Part shown: positions 26,303 through 37,289 of the stretch, in pieces | How positions within the stretch are numbered: position 1 is the first letter of the stretch | Layout of the letters: each line of letters begins with the position of its first letter | NCBI GenBank assembly: GCA_034620365.1 | Contig: JAQGEQ010000225.1 | Span: 558,001-622,000 of the forward strand | Source of the DNA: Pegea sp. RAD2-039 | Lineage: Eukaryota; Chordata; Thaliacea; Salpida; Salpidae | Length of the DNA: 64,000 nt | Direction of reading: 5' to 3' | Notes under the pieces: model-generated | The model's database searches: none | Told to the model about the DNA's origin: nothing | Seen by the model: the letters and a program-made list of their open reading frames with translations, nothing else | Program-made: the position numbers and the translations under genes

Positions 26303-29300
26303 TTAAAGTTGAATCCCTTTCTGTGAGGTGTCTCTCAGAGGTCCTTCATCATCTACATCATTAGTCTTCTTATTTTTATGCTGTCTCTGAAGATTCTCAT
26401 CTTCTTCTTCCTGGTTCTGAGGTTCTTCTACCTCCTTCAAAAGAATTTAAACTTTTAGAGTCTTTAAGATTTCTAGCAAACATGATGTCACAAAAAATAA
26501 CACAAGCAACAATTACTTCCTGATCGATACCGTCATCCTTGTATATAGTTAGTAATTTGATGACAGAAGAAGTTTTTAAAACAATAATCAAACAATTTAG
26601 AAATAAACTGTTTATTTATTTATTTATTTATATTTTTAGTTTTGTCGTCAAATATAAACTTGGTTTTGTTATTATTAACTAGCTTAAGTTATCAAAAGAA
26701 ATAGTTGTAAATATTATCAAATAAGAAGCATCTTAAGATTCTGATAAAAATCTTTGAATATTCAGACTTACTACGATTGAGTTTGGAACATCAGCACATA
26801 GAAGACTCAATCTTTCGTCAAGTACCTCACTTCTTTCGCTGATTCGTGATCTTTTCAACATCATCTTCTGAATTGTATTTGCATGGCCTGAAAAAGAATC
26901 CACAAAATTATCTAATTTTTTAATCATTCCTGATAAAGTCACTTTTTGAATGTAGATGCGTTGACAGATGATCAATTATTCTAAAAGAGAGTTTACAATC
27001 AACACATTTATAAAGATGGAAATTTGAATCCATGTTAATCTAAAATAAAATTAAAAAAACAGTAAAAAAATGTATTCAAAAACCTTTAGAATTTTTTAAG
27101 TTTGAATATAATTGTAAATTTATTAAAAACATAATTCATTATTCCATTAAAATTTATATCTACTTTTTTATCATCAATTAATTTAGATCCATCAAAAGTA
27201 GTTTTTTGCTGTTCCATTTTTTCTGAAAAAGAATTTTTTAGTGCTTGTTATAGCTTAATATTTGTCAGCAAGGAAATACAAATTGAAGGATATTTTCCAA
27301 GAAGCTCAAGTGTAAAAGGAAATTGTAGCGTACTTGTTGAAAATATCCTGTTGTGACTGACTTGTACTCTGGAATTTGTTGTTGTAATTACATCTTTACG
27401 AGAATTTGAAGTAGTAGTTGAAATAAACGACTGAAATGAGAAGTTATGAGAAGTTACTTATTTTGATTTTGTAGCAATTTCAAACCTGTGGTTTTTCTTC
27501 ATTACTATTTGCACCTTTATTTGTTTTGATTACATTATTTGATAATAGTATTCCATCAACGGATTTTTTAATACGTTCTTTACTCTATAAAATTAAATAC
27601 AAAAATGTAACAACATTTTTATTAATATTTTTTTAGGCATTTTGAATGCTGAATTTAAAATGAAAAAAAAACGAAATATTGCTGCTTATTTTTCATAGAT
27701 TGTTTGTAGTTTGTAAACAATCTTAAAGTTTTCTTCATCTCTTGAACCTCTTAAATATTTTTTAAATAAAATATTTTTAATCATAAATTTAAAACACTTC
27801 TAAGAAATTGTAAAAAATCTTGAAACAAAATTAATAACTGTTTAAATAAAAACTTTATACTTTTTAAATGTCAATTAAAATCTTTAATTATTTGAAGTTA
27901 GCCTTTTCATATATAGAGATCAATATAGAAGTAATAAAAAAAACCTTTTTAAGATGCTTGCAGTTACAGCCACAATCATGTTTAAGTCTTGAATTTCTGT
28001 TAAATAATACGAACATATCTTATTTATTTTATGAGTTACCGCTTAAACTAATTGAGCTGATATAAAACCATAAATAGTTTAATGTTAGAGTTAATTAGTT
28101 TAAAAAGAGTAAACTTCAAACTAAAAACACTTCTTAAAAATGAGAGTAAAAGAGATTAATTTTAAAACTTTAGAATCATTAGAATACTTGAAGTAAATAG
28201 AAGTTGAAGTTCTTTCTCTTCTTGTCTTTAACTTCTTAACTCTTGAATTTTTTAAAAATCCAGTTGAAGATGATGAGTTTTGATTAGAATCCGGCAAAGA
28301 TACTTCACATTTAGAAGAAGAATCATCACCAGATAGTGTCATTGGGTTGATGGATTTTATTGAGTGGATTTGTTTTGACGTCTTCGGCTGGATGTCAGGA
28401 AAACGTGGAGTCAGCATTATTCCTGAGTCTGTGCTACAACGAGACACTGAAACATCATTTGATTTCAGATCTTCAAGTCTTTTGCAGCGATAAGATTTGG
28501 AATCAGTGACGATCAGATCTGTGTATTTGTGCTTCAACCGACACCCAGCAGTTTGATAAAAGCTCCGAGATTTAAAATGAGATTTTAAAGTCTTCTTAGA
28601 GCATCTGTAAGAAGATAATAAAATCTTATAAATATTTGTGTTGAAATTACCTCCAGGAAGATAACAACTCAGTGACATGAAGATCATCTGGGAGGAATGG
28701 TTTCACTGTCTGCCACTGACTATACATCGATAGTTGGTTCTCGTTTTTCATTTCCACGTGATAAGGTTGAGGATTATTAAGTGAGCAAAAAGAAGTTTGA
28801 AGTTTTGGATTAAGAGATGGTTGTAGATGACCGTTTAGTAAATCTTCAAGTTTTAAAGAGTTCGACTGAAACTAAAGATTGTATAAAATGAAGTCTGGGG
28901 AAAGATCTTTGCTTACTGATGTGGTTGATGAGTTACATCTTAGCTGATTGATTGAAGATTTAATTCTAGAAAAGTAATTTGAAATTTAAAGAAGAGTTCT
29001 TATCATTTAAACGATTTAAATTTAAAGAAAATTTAATGAATCAAAGAATAGGTTAAAAAACTTTCAAAAATTTACTCACCTAATGTTACTAGCACATTTT
29101 GTTGGATTGGAAACGAGTATCTTTGAAGAGTATGTGAGACTATTATCAGCAGAAGGAACTGAATCTTCTAATTTGTAATCCTTGGAAGATACTTTACCGA
29201 ATTTGCTTTTCTCATAAAAGTAGTTAGATGAGATTTCTGATTTATTTGGTAAACTGCTTTTCATTTTACAATATTTTGAAGGAATGTAACTATTGTGGTG

Positions 29301-30827
29301 CAGACTTCGTTTTGTAGCTAATTTTTCTTGATGACTTTTTTTCCTAAGCTCCATATCTTGCATATTTTGTAGATTTAATCGATGTAGGAGAACCTTGTAA
29401 TTATTTCTTGGCACATTTGATGATAAAGATAGATCCAAACCATCTAGCAATCTGGTATTTTGAGCAATTTCTCTTTTTCCATTTAACGAGATGACGTGTT
29501 TTAAGAAATAAGATTTTGCGCTTAATGAATTATTTTCTAGATCACGTGCTTGACGACTAGCTTGGAAATGACTTTCAGAGTATTTTGGTCCAGAATAAAC
29601 AGCTAGGTGGTTATGAATAAGCTGATTTGAAATCATTTTTAATCTTGCTTGATCTCTATCAGCAAACTGTACTGCATTGACTTGCTTTTGTGGATCATTT
29701 AAACGCTTGCTGTCAGGTTTAAACGGTTTTTTACGATACTGACAGTAAAACTGCTTATGTGCGTTGTAATTTGCTTCTTTTCGGTACCTTACACCACATT
29801 CTAGACATTGATGAAATTTGATTGGCTTTAAAGCTTCAATGGTACGTCTTCCATCTGAATTAGTTCCTGGATTCGATTGTTTCTTCCTAGTATTTGAAAG
29901 ATTCTCTGGAGTTTGATAAGTTAAAGGTTGAGAGCTATACGAGTTTTTAAAAGACTCAATAGAGTTATGCTGACTAGAAGCAATTGAATCATTTGTTAAA
30001 TAATTAGAGTCTAGACTACCTTGTCTTAAAACTCTTCTAGGTTTCACTTTCTCAAAGTTTGGATTTGTCAGAACCTTCTCATTATCAGATATCAACTTAA
30101 GGATGTGTAACTCTAAAGACCTTTTATGAGCAGCTTGATTTCTTTTTACATTATCAGTTGGTGATGTTCTAACTTTAGCTGGATTGTGATCATTTAAATC
30201 TTGTTGCTTTGGACTTGTTGCAAAATCAACAGATCTAGTTTGAGTTCTACTTTTATCCTGAACAATTTCAGAGCAGGAAACTTCTTTTTCTCTTCTAGCT
30301 AACGTAAGAGGATATTGTTGGAATGACTTTTGTTGCAAACTGTTTTTTACATAAGAATTTTGATCAATTACTGAAGATGGTTTTAAAGTTGGATTTATAT
30401 GGTTGGTTCCATTTACTAGATGATTATCGTAGCTTCCTTGCAAGACTAAAAGAGTGTTCAGATATTCTGTAAGTGGAGTTCTTGAAACGTTTTTTGAATT
30501 AGTTGATGAAAAGGCGGCAGAACTAACCAAAGGTTGAACTGAATTGCAGAACGCTTGATGCGGCTGAAACTTGTTATCAACCAGTTTGCTTAAATATACT
30601 TTCTGAAATTCAGAGAATAACTTTTGCTTCTCAATACTTTGAAAGTTTGATAAACTTTTATGCTGAGAGTTGTTAAAATTTCTATTCTGATTGAAACCAA
30701 TCAACTGAAGAGGTATTTGAACTAAATGCTTTTCCATCAGATGTTTATTAAAATCAATTATATGATGACATCGAAATAAACAAGATGGACAAAAAAATTC
30801 ATTCAGTTTACTAAAATCATTTGACAT
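26303..30827 (-). CDS. FOG/ZFPM-like multi-zinc-finger protein
   Basis: Twelve exons on the minus strand: 29080-30827 (ATG), 28917-28965, 28651-28865, 28188-28604, 27945-27996, 27486-27584, 27334-27430, 27164-27222, 26943-27039, 26772-26887, 26517-26537 and 26303-26434 (stop). Phases agree throughout, giving 1033 residues. Finger 1 is C2H2 (C13, C16, H29, H34). Finger 2 is CCHC, C341-x2-C344-x12-H357-x4-C362, with the NYNAHKQFYC ending typical of FOG/U-shaped fingers that bind GATA factors. Finger 3 (C924, C927, H940, H946 or H942) is irregular. GLDLS at 463-467 resembles the PxDLS ligand of the co-repressor CtBP. Long Ser/Asn/Gln-rich disordered stretches separate the fingers, and the C terminus is acidic. 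A transcription co-factor role is inferred. The downstream part (exons 5-12) is less certain: if exon 4 is not spliced at 28188, the frame stops at 28121 and the protein is 831 residues. Confidence 0.65.
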
Positions 30828-31118
30828 AATTATGTCATTTACAAATAACTTTTTTTAAGATTACTTATTAACCATCTAAAACACCACAAATTGCTAAGAT
30901 TTTACAAAATTAAAAAATAATATCTCAAAGTAAACACTTGCCGCTCAAATAAAAAGTATAAAAAAATCATAAAGTTCTTCAAATAAAATTCTATGACTCC
31001 AAATAAAACATTTTTAAATGACTTAAATGTTGTGAGCTAGGCAACACTAAAAGACAATCACTTCATTAAAAACTGCTAAATTAAACAAATCTTTTACTCT
31101 GTGTAATCTACTACATAC

Positions 31119-31136
31119 ACCCCCGCCATTTGTGAC
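31119..31136 (-). promoter_or_regulatory. GC-rich YY1/Sp1-like site upstream of zinc-finger gene
   Basis: On the minus strand this reads CGTCACAAATGGCGGGG, combining a YY1-like AAATGGCGG with a GC box, in otherwise very AT-rich DNA about 290 bp upstream of the ATG at 30827. Promoter role is inferred from motif and position. Confidence 0.3.
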
Positions 31137-31714
31137 GTATAATGATATCCTGTGCTAGAAACATCCTAACTTCCCGTGTCAAAGTAGCGTGTAATAAAGA
31201 TGCTGCTAGCATTAATATTACTTTTGAACCAGAAGAGATACAATTCAAGTTGTTTGCTTCAAGTTAAACTAAGACTTAAAAGTTGTTTCAATGCTATTGC
31301 TATGTTATAAAAGGAAATTGATTATTGGTTAAAGATTTAATGTTCTTTATCAAGTGTTTACTTTTTATAATTTTTATTATTAGACAATTTTAAAAGTAAA
31401 GAAAGTAAATTATATTTATACTTTTAAACTTTTCATTGAAAAATATTTCAACCTTAATGTATAAAAACTGCAAAAATTTGACTTTAAATCAATTTACTAT
31501 CAAACAAATTTTCATAAGAGTTATAAATTGCAATCTATGAAACAAATTATTCATGCTTTAAGTTGAAAGACATCTCAAATAAGAAAGAATCAGAATTAGA
31601 ACATAACCTAGTTGCTGGTAATAAACGGAAGAAATAAGATTTGAATAAAAGGAATTTAAGACAAACCCAGTAAGATAATCAAAATATTAAGCTAAAGAAA
31701 ACATCACATTAAGG

Positions 31715-32092
31715 ATGTTAAGAGTGCTTGGCGTTCTTTCCTTCTTCTTTTTGACTGTAGGAAGCTTTTGTCTAAAAACTGATTCACCAACTTTTACAGT
31801 ATGTTGAAAATAATTCAGTAAGACCACATTTGCCACCCCGATTTTGCTATCAATTTTTAGCAGGGCAAGCCATAAGCATATTCAGTCAGTTTCTCATTGT
31901 GTTTTGGACTGGTAAGTAACTTTATTGGCTTCTCTCTACGCAGAGCTTGAAAATTCTCGAAGCAATACAAGAAAGTGAGGCTATTTCTCAGTATTTAGTC
32001 AAACATAAGAGCATCAGTTTTAACAACTTGTCATCTTTTGCTGCCATTGAATGTAACCTTAGCTGGACAGTTAGATGCGAAGTGTTATGCCG
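31715..32092 (+). pseudogene. signal peptide plus PAN/Apple-like exon remnant
   Basis: Three exon-like pieces lie in order. 31715-31798 encodes MLRVLGVLSFFFLTVGS, a good signal peptide, followed by GTATGT. 31861-31911 is open as GQAISIFSQFLIVFWTG and ends at GTAAGT. 31944-32092 is open for 49 codons and ends with Cys-rich FAAIECNLSWTVRCEVLC, similar to the Cys pattern of PAN/Apple domains in invertebrate secreted proteins. The phases do not agree (piece 1 ends phase 0, while piece 2 is open only in another phase), and no continuation was found. It is therefore probably a broken gene. PAN assignment is tentative. Confidence 0.35.
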
Positions 32093-32198
32093 GTGATGTT
32101 TTATGGAAGATATTTAACCTAACAGGTGGATGTTTCAGCAGAAAGTTCTATTGTTGATGTCATAGAATAACCGATAAAAGGAATTTGATGTTTCTTAC

Positions 32199-32410
32199 CG
32201 ACACATGGTGCATATGGCAGCAATAGACTTCTTGGTTCAATAAACAAAGATTTATTCTTGCGTCGTCAGCGGCCAAGCCCGTTGCATCAGCGAGTAATAT
32301 AGAAGTGTCTAGGGGTTCAGTCTTCAATCTAAAGTTCGGGGTGTTCTCAAGAGCTACGAAGATATTCATTAATAACTGATTGCCCGTGAAAGAGAAAATA
32401 GCATCGTTTA
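32199..32410 (-). pseudogene. orphan exon-like fragment, unknown product
   Basis: On the minus strand an AG acceptor (ATATTTCAG) precedes 70 open codons that end at a GTAAGA donor. The peptide includes NDAIFSFTGNQLLMNIFVAL and DDARINLCLLNQEVYCC. It looks protein-like and is GC-richer than its surroundings, but I find no adjoining exons. A SINE begins about 70 bp upstream, so an insertion may have broken a gene here. The family is not recognised; a LamG/ConA-like fold is only a guess. Confidence 0.3.
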
Positions 32411-32481
32411 CTGAAATATTTGGACTTAATTACCTCTAGCCAAATGTCAACTTTTAAAAAGAGGAAAAACTCGCACATTAA

Positions 32482-32840
32482 GTCCGCCTTGCTTACCACA
32501 CCAAGCGGGAGGTCACGGGTTTGATCCCAGGTGGACGCATATAAAACAAAACAAATGTAAATAACAGAATAAAGTCCATCAAAAAGCCGGGTAGAAAAGA
32601 CTTGTTGATGACAACACTTCTAAGAGACGCAAAACTTTGAATTTAAAGCCGGAGTTGGAACTTTATAGGCAATTTGTTACTCACTGTCATTCTGGCAGCT
32701 TCTGCGACGCCAGCTGGGTGTAGCTGCATAACCTATCTGGCATGGAAAGTGGAATCATGCTACATTGGAAACAACTGGGCCATTATACCTTCTGCCCTGT
32801 CACAGATATGAATGGTCGTTCGCGGCTGAAGTGGGCCAAA
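32482..32840 (+). mobile_element. tRNA-derived SINE, copy 2
   Basis: The head contains a B box within AGGTCACGGGTTTGATCCC. The body shares CTTCTGCGACGCCAGCTGG, GCTGCATAACC and GGAAAGTGGAATCATGCT-type segments with the copy at 4.23-4.57 kb (opposite strand), and the end shows GGTCGTTCGCGGC...GGGCC. The A-box region is more diverged than in copy 1. No clear target-site duplication was found by eye. Confidence 0.8.
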
Positions 32841-33485
32841 AATTAGTTACTAAACATACTGGTGTAGTTTTTTTTTAAAACCTTTGATAAAAGTGAATTT
32901 TGTAAATAAGCGTTAACGTTGGTTGAGTTTTCAGTAAGTATTGTTAAATTTGATAACGTATGAATAGATATTGCAGACGATATTTGTCAGTAACAAAAGT
33001 TATGAATAAAAATTTAATTATTTGTATGCTGTTCTTACAATGGTTGCACAAACACTCAACAAAAAACTTATTAAGCTAAGTTTAGATTGTGAAATAATTC
33101 ATTAATATTTCGGTAATTCATTAAATGTATTTAAAAAGAAAATGTTATCTAAACAAAAATTAACAAATCAAGGCCTGTAATAATTCTATAATATTAAATA
33201 TTTTACATCCTAAACAATCATATCAAATACAACCGTATAAAACCTCCTTTGAATAAATAAATTATTAAGCATTGTTATACTAATCCAAAAAATTGAAACA
33301 AAAATGTTTTTTGTAAAAAATTTAGTGAATAATAGATGTTCATAAATTACTAGCATCAAATTAAAATAATATAAAATATTTTTTATATATTAAAGAAAAC
33401 TATAGATGACTTTTGAATTCAATCATATAATTATAATAATCATAAAAGTTTTTATTTAACGCTTGAGTAACTTTGAAATTTCTAG

Positions 33486-33535
33486 GGTCTGCTAGCATCG
33501 CACTACCAGGTCCTTTCTACAAGTTCACATGTCAG
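33486..33535 (+). other. possible orphan exon
   Basis: Fifty bases between TTTCTAG and GTATGT are open as SASIALPGPFYKFTCQ and are GC-richer than the flanks. It may belong to the broken secreted-protein gene at 31.7 kb. No joining exon is secure. Confidence 0.25.
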
Positions 33536-33670
33536 GTATGTTTTTCGTTTTCAAATTTTGTATGAATTTTAATGAAGCATAATATAATAATAGAATAAAT
33601 GTTTTGTTTATATCTAGAAAAATATTTTTATTTATATATAAATATATAAAGCGATTTTTACTAGTTAGAA

Positions 33671-34472
33671 AAATTATAATTTTTTTCCCATCTCACAAAT
33701 GATTGCTTTATTTTCTCTTTTTTCAGTCATTTTATAAAATGGGAAAAATTAATTCAATTGCAAAAACACATATTTATGATTTTGATGATTAAATATGCTA
33801 CCTGGCAATTGAGATATTTATAAAATATTTATTTATATGAAGTATTTGTTTATAATAAAGTATTTAAATTATTAAAATTTTCTTTTTGTTGATTAGGACA
33901 AAAGTTTTGAAGATAATTTAGAAAATCTTTTTATCATCAACTAAAAATTGAAAGGTGGAAATATTGCAGAGGTTCATTCTTTTTATTGAAATTTTTAAAT
34001 ATAAAAACTTGATCTGATGATAGTTCAACTGCATTGATATATTTATGTTATTAATCATAGCTAGTTAATAGCTGAATCCAATGATTAGATATAAATATCC
34101 TGAAAATATCTGTTTCACAAACTGTCTGATATTTATTCATAAATTTTTATAATTTTATTTGATTATAAAAATTTAAAAAAATATTCTTACTTCAGATTCA
34201 ACAAAATGGAAATATTTCATCATTAATATAAAAAAGGTAATTTTTTTTATCTACTTTTTAACTTCATTTTTCTAAATCTCCAAATGTTTTTAATACATTT
34301 ATGAGATTCGCTAAAATGAGAAATTAATTCAAACACTTTTACCAAGCCACTTTTCAAAGTTAATTTTGAACAAGTGGAAGTCTGTTGTTTGACATTATCT
34401 TTTATTTGATTAAAATATTTTGGAATTTTAAGATTTTATTCTTCAATTACTTCTATAGATGAAGATATCAAT
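33671..34472 (+). repeat. direct duplication, copy A (~800 bp)
   Basis: Nearly identical to 34664-35462, offset by 993 bp, with only a few substitutions and small indels visible by eye. It begins AAATTATAATTTTTTTCCCA and ends near GATGAAGATATCAAT. It is non-coding as far as I can see. Confidence 0.9.
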
Positions 34473-34663
34473 GAAAGAAATAAAATGTTATCATTTATCA
34501 GGATGTTAGTTTCAAGAAAATTGTGAGTTTTCTTCAAATTTATCTAAAATAGTTTATTTATTATAATTATCAGATAGCTCTTTCATAAGATATTTCTATA
34601 AAATAATCTTTCATGGTAAGATCAAATATTTTCATTTATATTATTTTTTCAGCAAAGTTTTTA

Positions 34664-35462
34664 AAATTATAATTTTTTTCCCATCTCACAAATGATTGTT
34701 TTATTTTCTCTTTTTTCAGTCATTTTATAAAATGGGAAAAATTAATTCAATTGCAAAAACACATATTTATGATTTTGATGATTAAATATGCTACCTGGCA
34801 ATTGAGATATTTATAAAATATTTATTTATATGAAGTATTTGTTTATAATAAAGTATTTAAATTATTAAAATTTTCTTTTTGTTGATTAGGACAAAAGTTT
34901 TGAAGATAATTTAGAAAATCTTTTTATCATCAACTAAAAATTGAAAGGTGGAAATATTGCAGAGGTTCATTCTTTTTATTGAAATTTTTAAATATAAAAA
35001 CTTGATCTGATGATAGTTCAACTGCATTGATATATTTATGTTATTAATCATAGCTAGTTAATAGCTGAATCCAATGATTAGATATAAATATCCTGAAAAT
35101 ATCTGTTTCACAAACTGTCTGATATTTATTCATAAATTTTTATAATTTTATTTGATTATAAAAATTTAAAAATATATTCTTACTTCAGATTCAGCAAAAT
35201 GGAAATATTTCATCATTAATATAAAAAAGGTAATTTTTTTTATCTACTTTTTAACTTCATTTTTCTAAATCTCCAAATGTTTTTAATACATTTATGAGAT
35301 TTCTAAAATGAGAAATTAATTCAAACACTTTTACCAAGCCACTTTTCAAAGTTAATTTTGAACAAGTGGAAGTCTGTTGTTTGACATTATCTTTTATTTG
35401 ATTAAAATATTTTGGGATTTTAAGATTTTTTCTTCAATTAATTTACAGATGAAGATATCAAT
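34664..35462 (+). repeat. direct duplication, copy B (~800 bp)
   Basis: Second copy of the 33671-34472 sequence, separated from it by 191 bp of unrelated AT-rich DNA. The very high identity implies a recent event. Terminal TG/CA or an LTR primer-binding site were not seen, so a segmental duplication is preferred over a TRIM/LTR element. Confidence 0.9.
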
Positions 35463-35508
35463 AAAAACTGATCTTTGAAGCTTGAATAATGTTGTAAGAT
35501 CACCTCTT

Positions 35509-36240
35509 TCAAGCAAATTCACTTTTATTCAAATAAATTGTTCTTATGTTGAATAAAAATGTTGAGTGGTTAAAGATTTTGATTGCAATTTCAACCAAAC
35601 TCTTATATTCTTCTTGACATGAAATCAATTCTTTGCTCTCAGCTATGTTAGTATCCGTAAGACACTGGTTCAGGTGGTGCTTGCTCTTAAGAAGGGTTCT
35701 GCAGGTTTTTCCCAACTTCAAATTTTTCAATTTTCCCAATTCGTCAAATAAATCCTTTAAGACTTAAAACTATACATCCGTCTTCATTTCAAATCAGAAG
35801 TCCTTACCTTACACAGAATCTGTTCAAAGACATTTACTGTAAAAGCTCTTAGATTTGGCATTCTCTATTCATACAAAGATAAGCTCAATATTAAATCCTT
35901 GTAATAATGACTCCTTTTTTGGACGTTTTACTATTTAAAATTACTAATAGTTTCTCCGTCCAATCTAATTTTTCGATTTAACACAATGAATTATTAATAA
36001 ATTTCTGAACTGTGTTTACAAGATTATATTAAAATGAGTAACTGTATAAACTTGAGTTTAAAGGTAATCCCTTGATCTCTCTCTAATAGAAAAGTCTTAA
36101 ATGTATCTAAGACCATATCCACAAGATCATCAAAATTTATATCAATAATATTTTAGTTGGTTTTTCAACCCCAAATAGTTCTGAAGTTTTGGACAAATTG
36201 TCCAAAAAATTAAGCAGTAATATAGATCCTCAAATCACAG
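35509..36240 (-). pseudogene. decayed coding region, unknown product
   Basis: Several protein-like open stretches lie in order on the minus strand but in different frames. About 36230-36150 gives LLLNFLDNLSKTSELFGVEK. About 36140-36030 gives NFDDLVDMVLDTFKTFLLER. About 35860-35810 gives MPNLRAFTVNVFEQILCK, followed by GTAAGG. 35509-35755 gives LKDLFDELGKLKNLKL through to a stop at KSEFA. The last stretch is preceded by an AG in compatible phase. It could be a real multi-exon gene end or a degenerating copy; frame breaks upstream favour decay. Family not recognised. Confidence 0.3.
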
Positions 36241-37289
36241 ATTCTTAAAAGTTCTTTAAGAGATTAATTATCAAATGATTTTTAGTTTATATTGTAATAG
36301 ACCTCTTGTTTTTAAATTTCATCTAAATGAGAATTAGTAAATAGCTGAAGTTAATACTTTGCATCCTTTCAAACTTTTATCAAATGTTTGAAGATTTTTT
36401 GAACTTATTAATAATGTCTAAATTTATTTCCAATGTTGAATTTTTTTCTAAATCTTAAAGTCTTGTTACCAAGTTTCTAAGGTTAAGTATAAGATAAATG
36501 AAAACTAAATCTTAAATCAAACTTTATTTTAAAATTTCCAAATGTTTAAGTAATCGATACTTGTTTTTGCGAACCATCAAAATAATATTTTAAAGGTTTA
36601 CCAGAATAAACAAAAAAAAAATTTTCACAAATTCTAATAATATCAATTACATTTTATAAATTATTTATCAATACTCTATGAGAACTCAAATAGTTGACAT
36701 CATTTTATTACTTAGTTTTTTTATTTAGTGATCAGAAGTTCAACCTTCTATTGATTTAGCAAATGGCTTTGATGTAAGTTTGAACTTTTTTAAACGAGCA
36801 ACTTTATGAATGATGTTGGTATAGTTAAAAATTAATTTATTTAAAAATAAATGTTTACGTAATAAAAACTCCAAATGTTTAAACATTCACTTTATCTAAA
36901 CATTACTAATCTAAAAATCTTCATTTACTGTAGTGAAATATTATGAAATAATATAAAGTTGTAGATACTTTATGAAATATTGGAACAACTAACTTCAAAT
37001 TTATTCTTATTTTTATGGATCTTAATTATCGAAAAAATCTTCTGATAACAAATCTGAAATTGTTTTGAATAATCATTTTACTAAAACATTTTACCTCGCA
37101 TACTAATTTGGCAAATAATATTACAACAAAACATTATTTATTTAAAACAAAAATAGTTTCAAACCAAAGAACTTTGATTCTAAAAAAGCATCTTTAATAT
37201 TTTTGCTTCAAACAAAAATAAATAAAAACAGAAACAAGGAAAATTTGTTTTAAACAAAATGGAACTGACTTCAACTGGAATTGCTTCAT

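Larger units (their letters stand above)
30828..37289. other. gene-poor region with decayed coding pieces and repeats
   Basis: No complete gene was recognised. Separately listed here are a possible promoter, three exon-like fragments, a SINE, an 800-bp direct duplication and a decayed coding stretch on the minus strand. One more exon-like piece is at about 36738-36774 (+). It reads VQPSIDLANGFD between an AG and a GTAAGT and has no partner. Confidence 0.5.

Noticed and set aside
33671-35462. LTR retrotransposon with 800-bp LTRs
   Set aside because: The internal part is only 191 bp, and no TG/CA ends, primer-binding site or polypurine tract were seen. A duplication is simpler.
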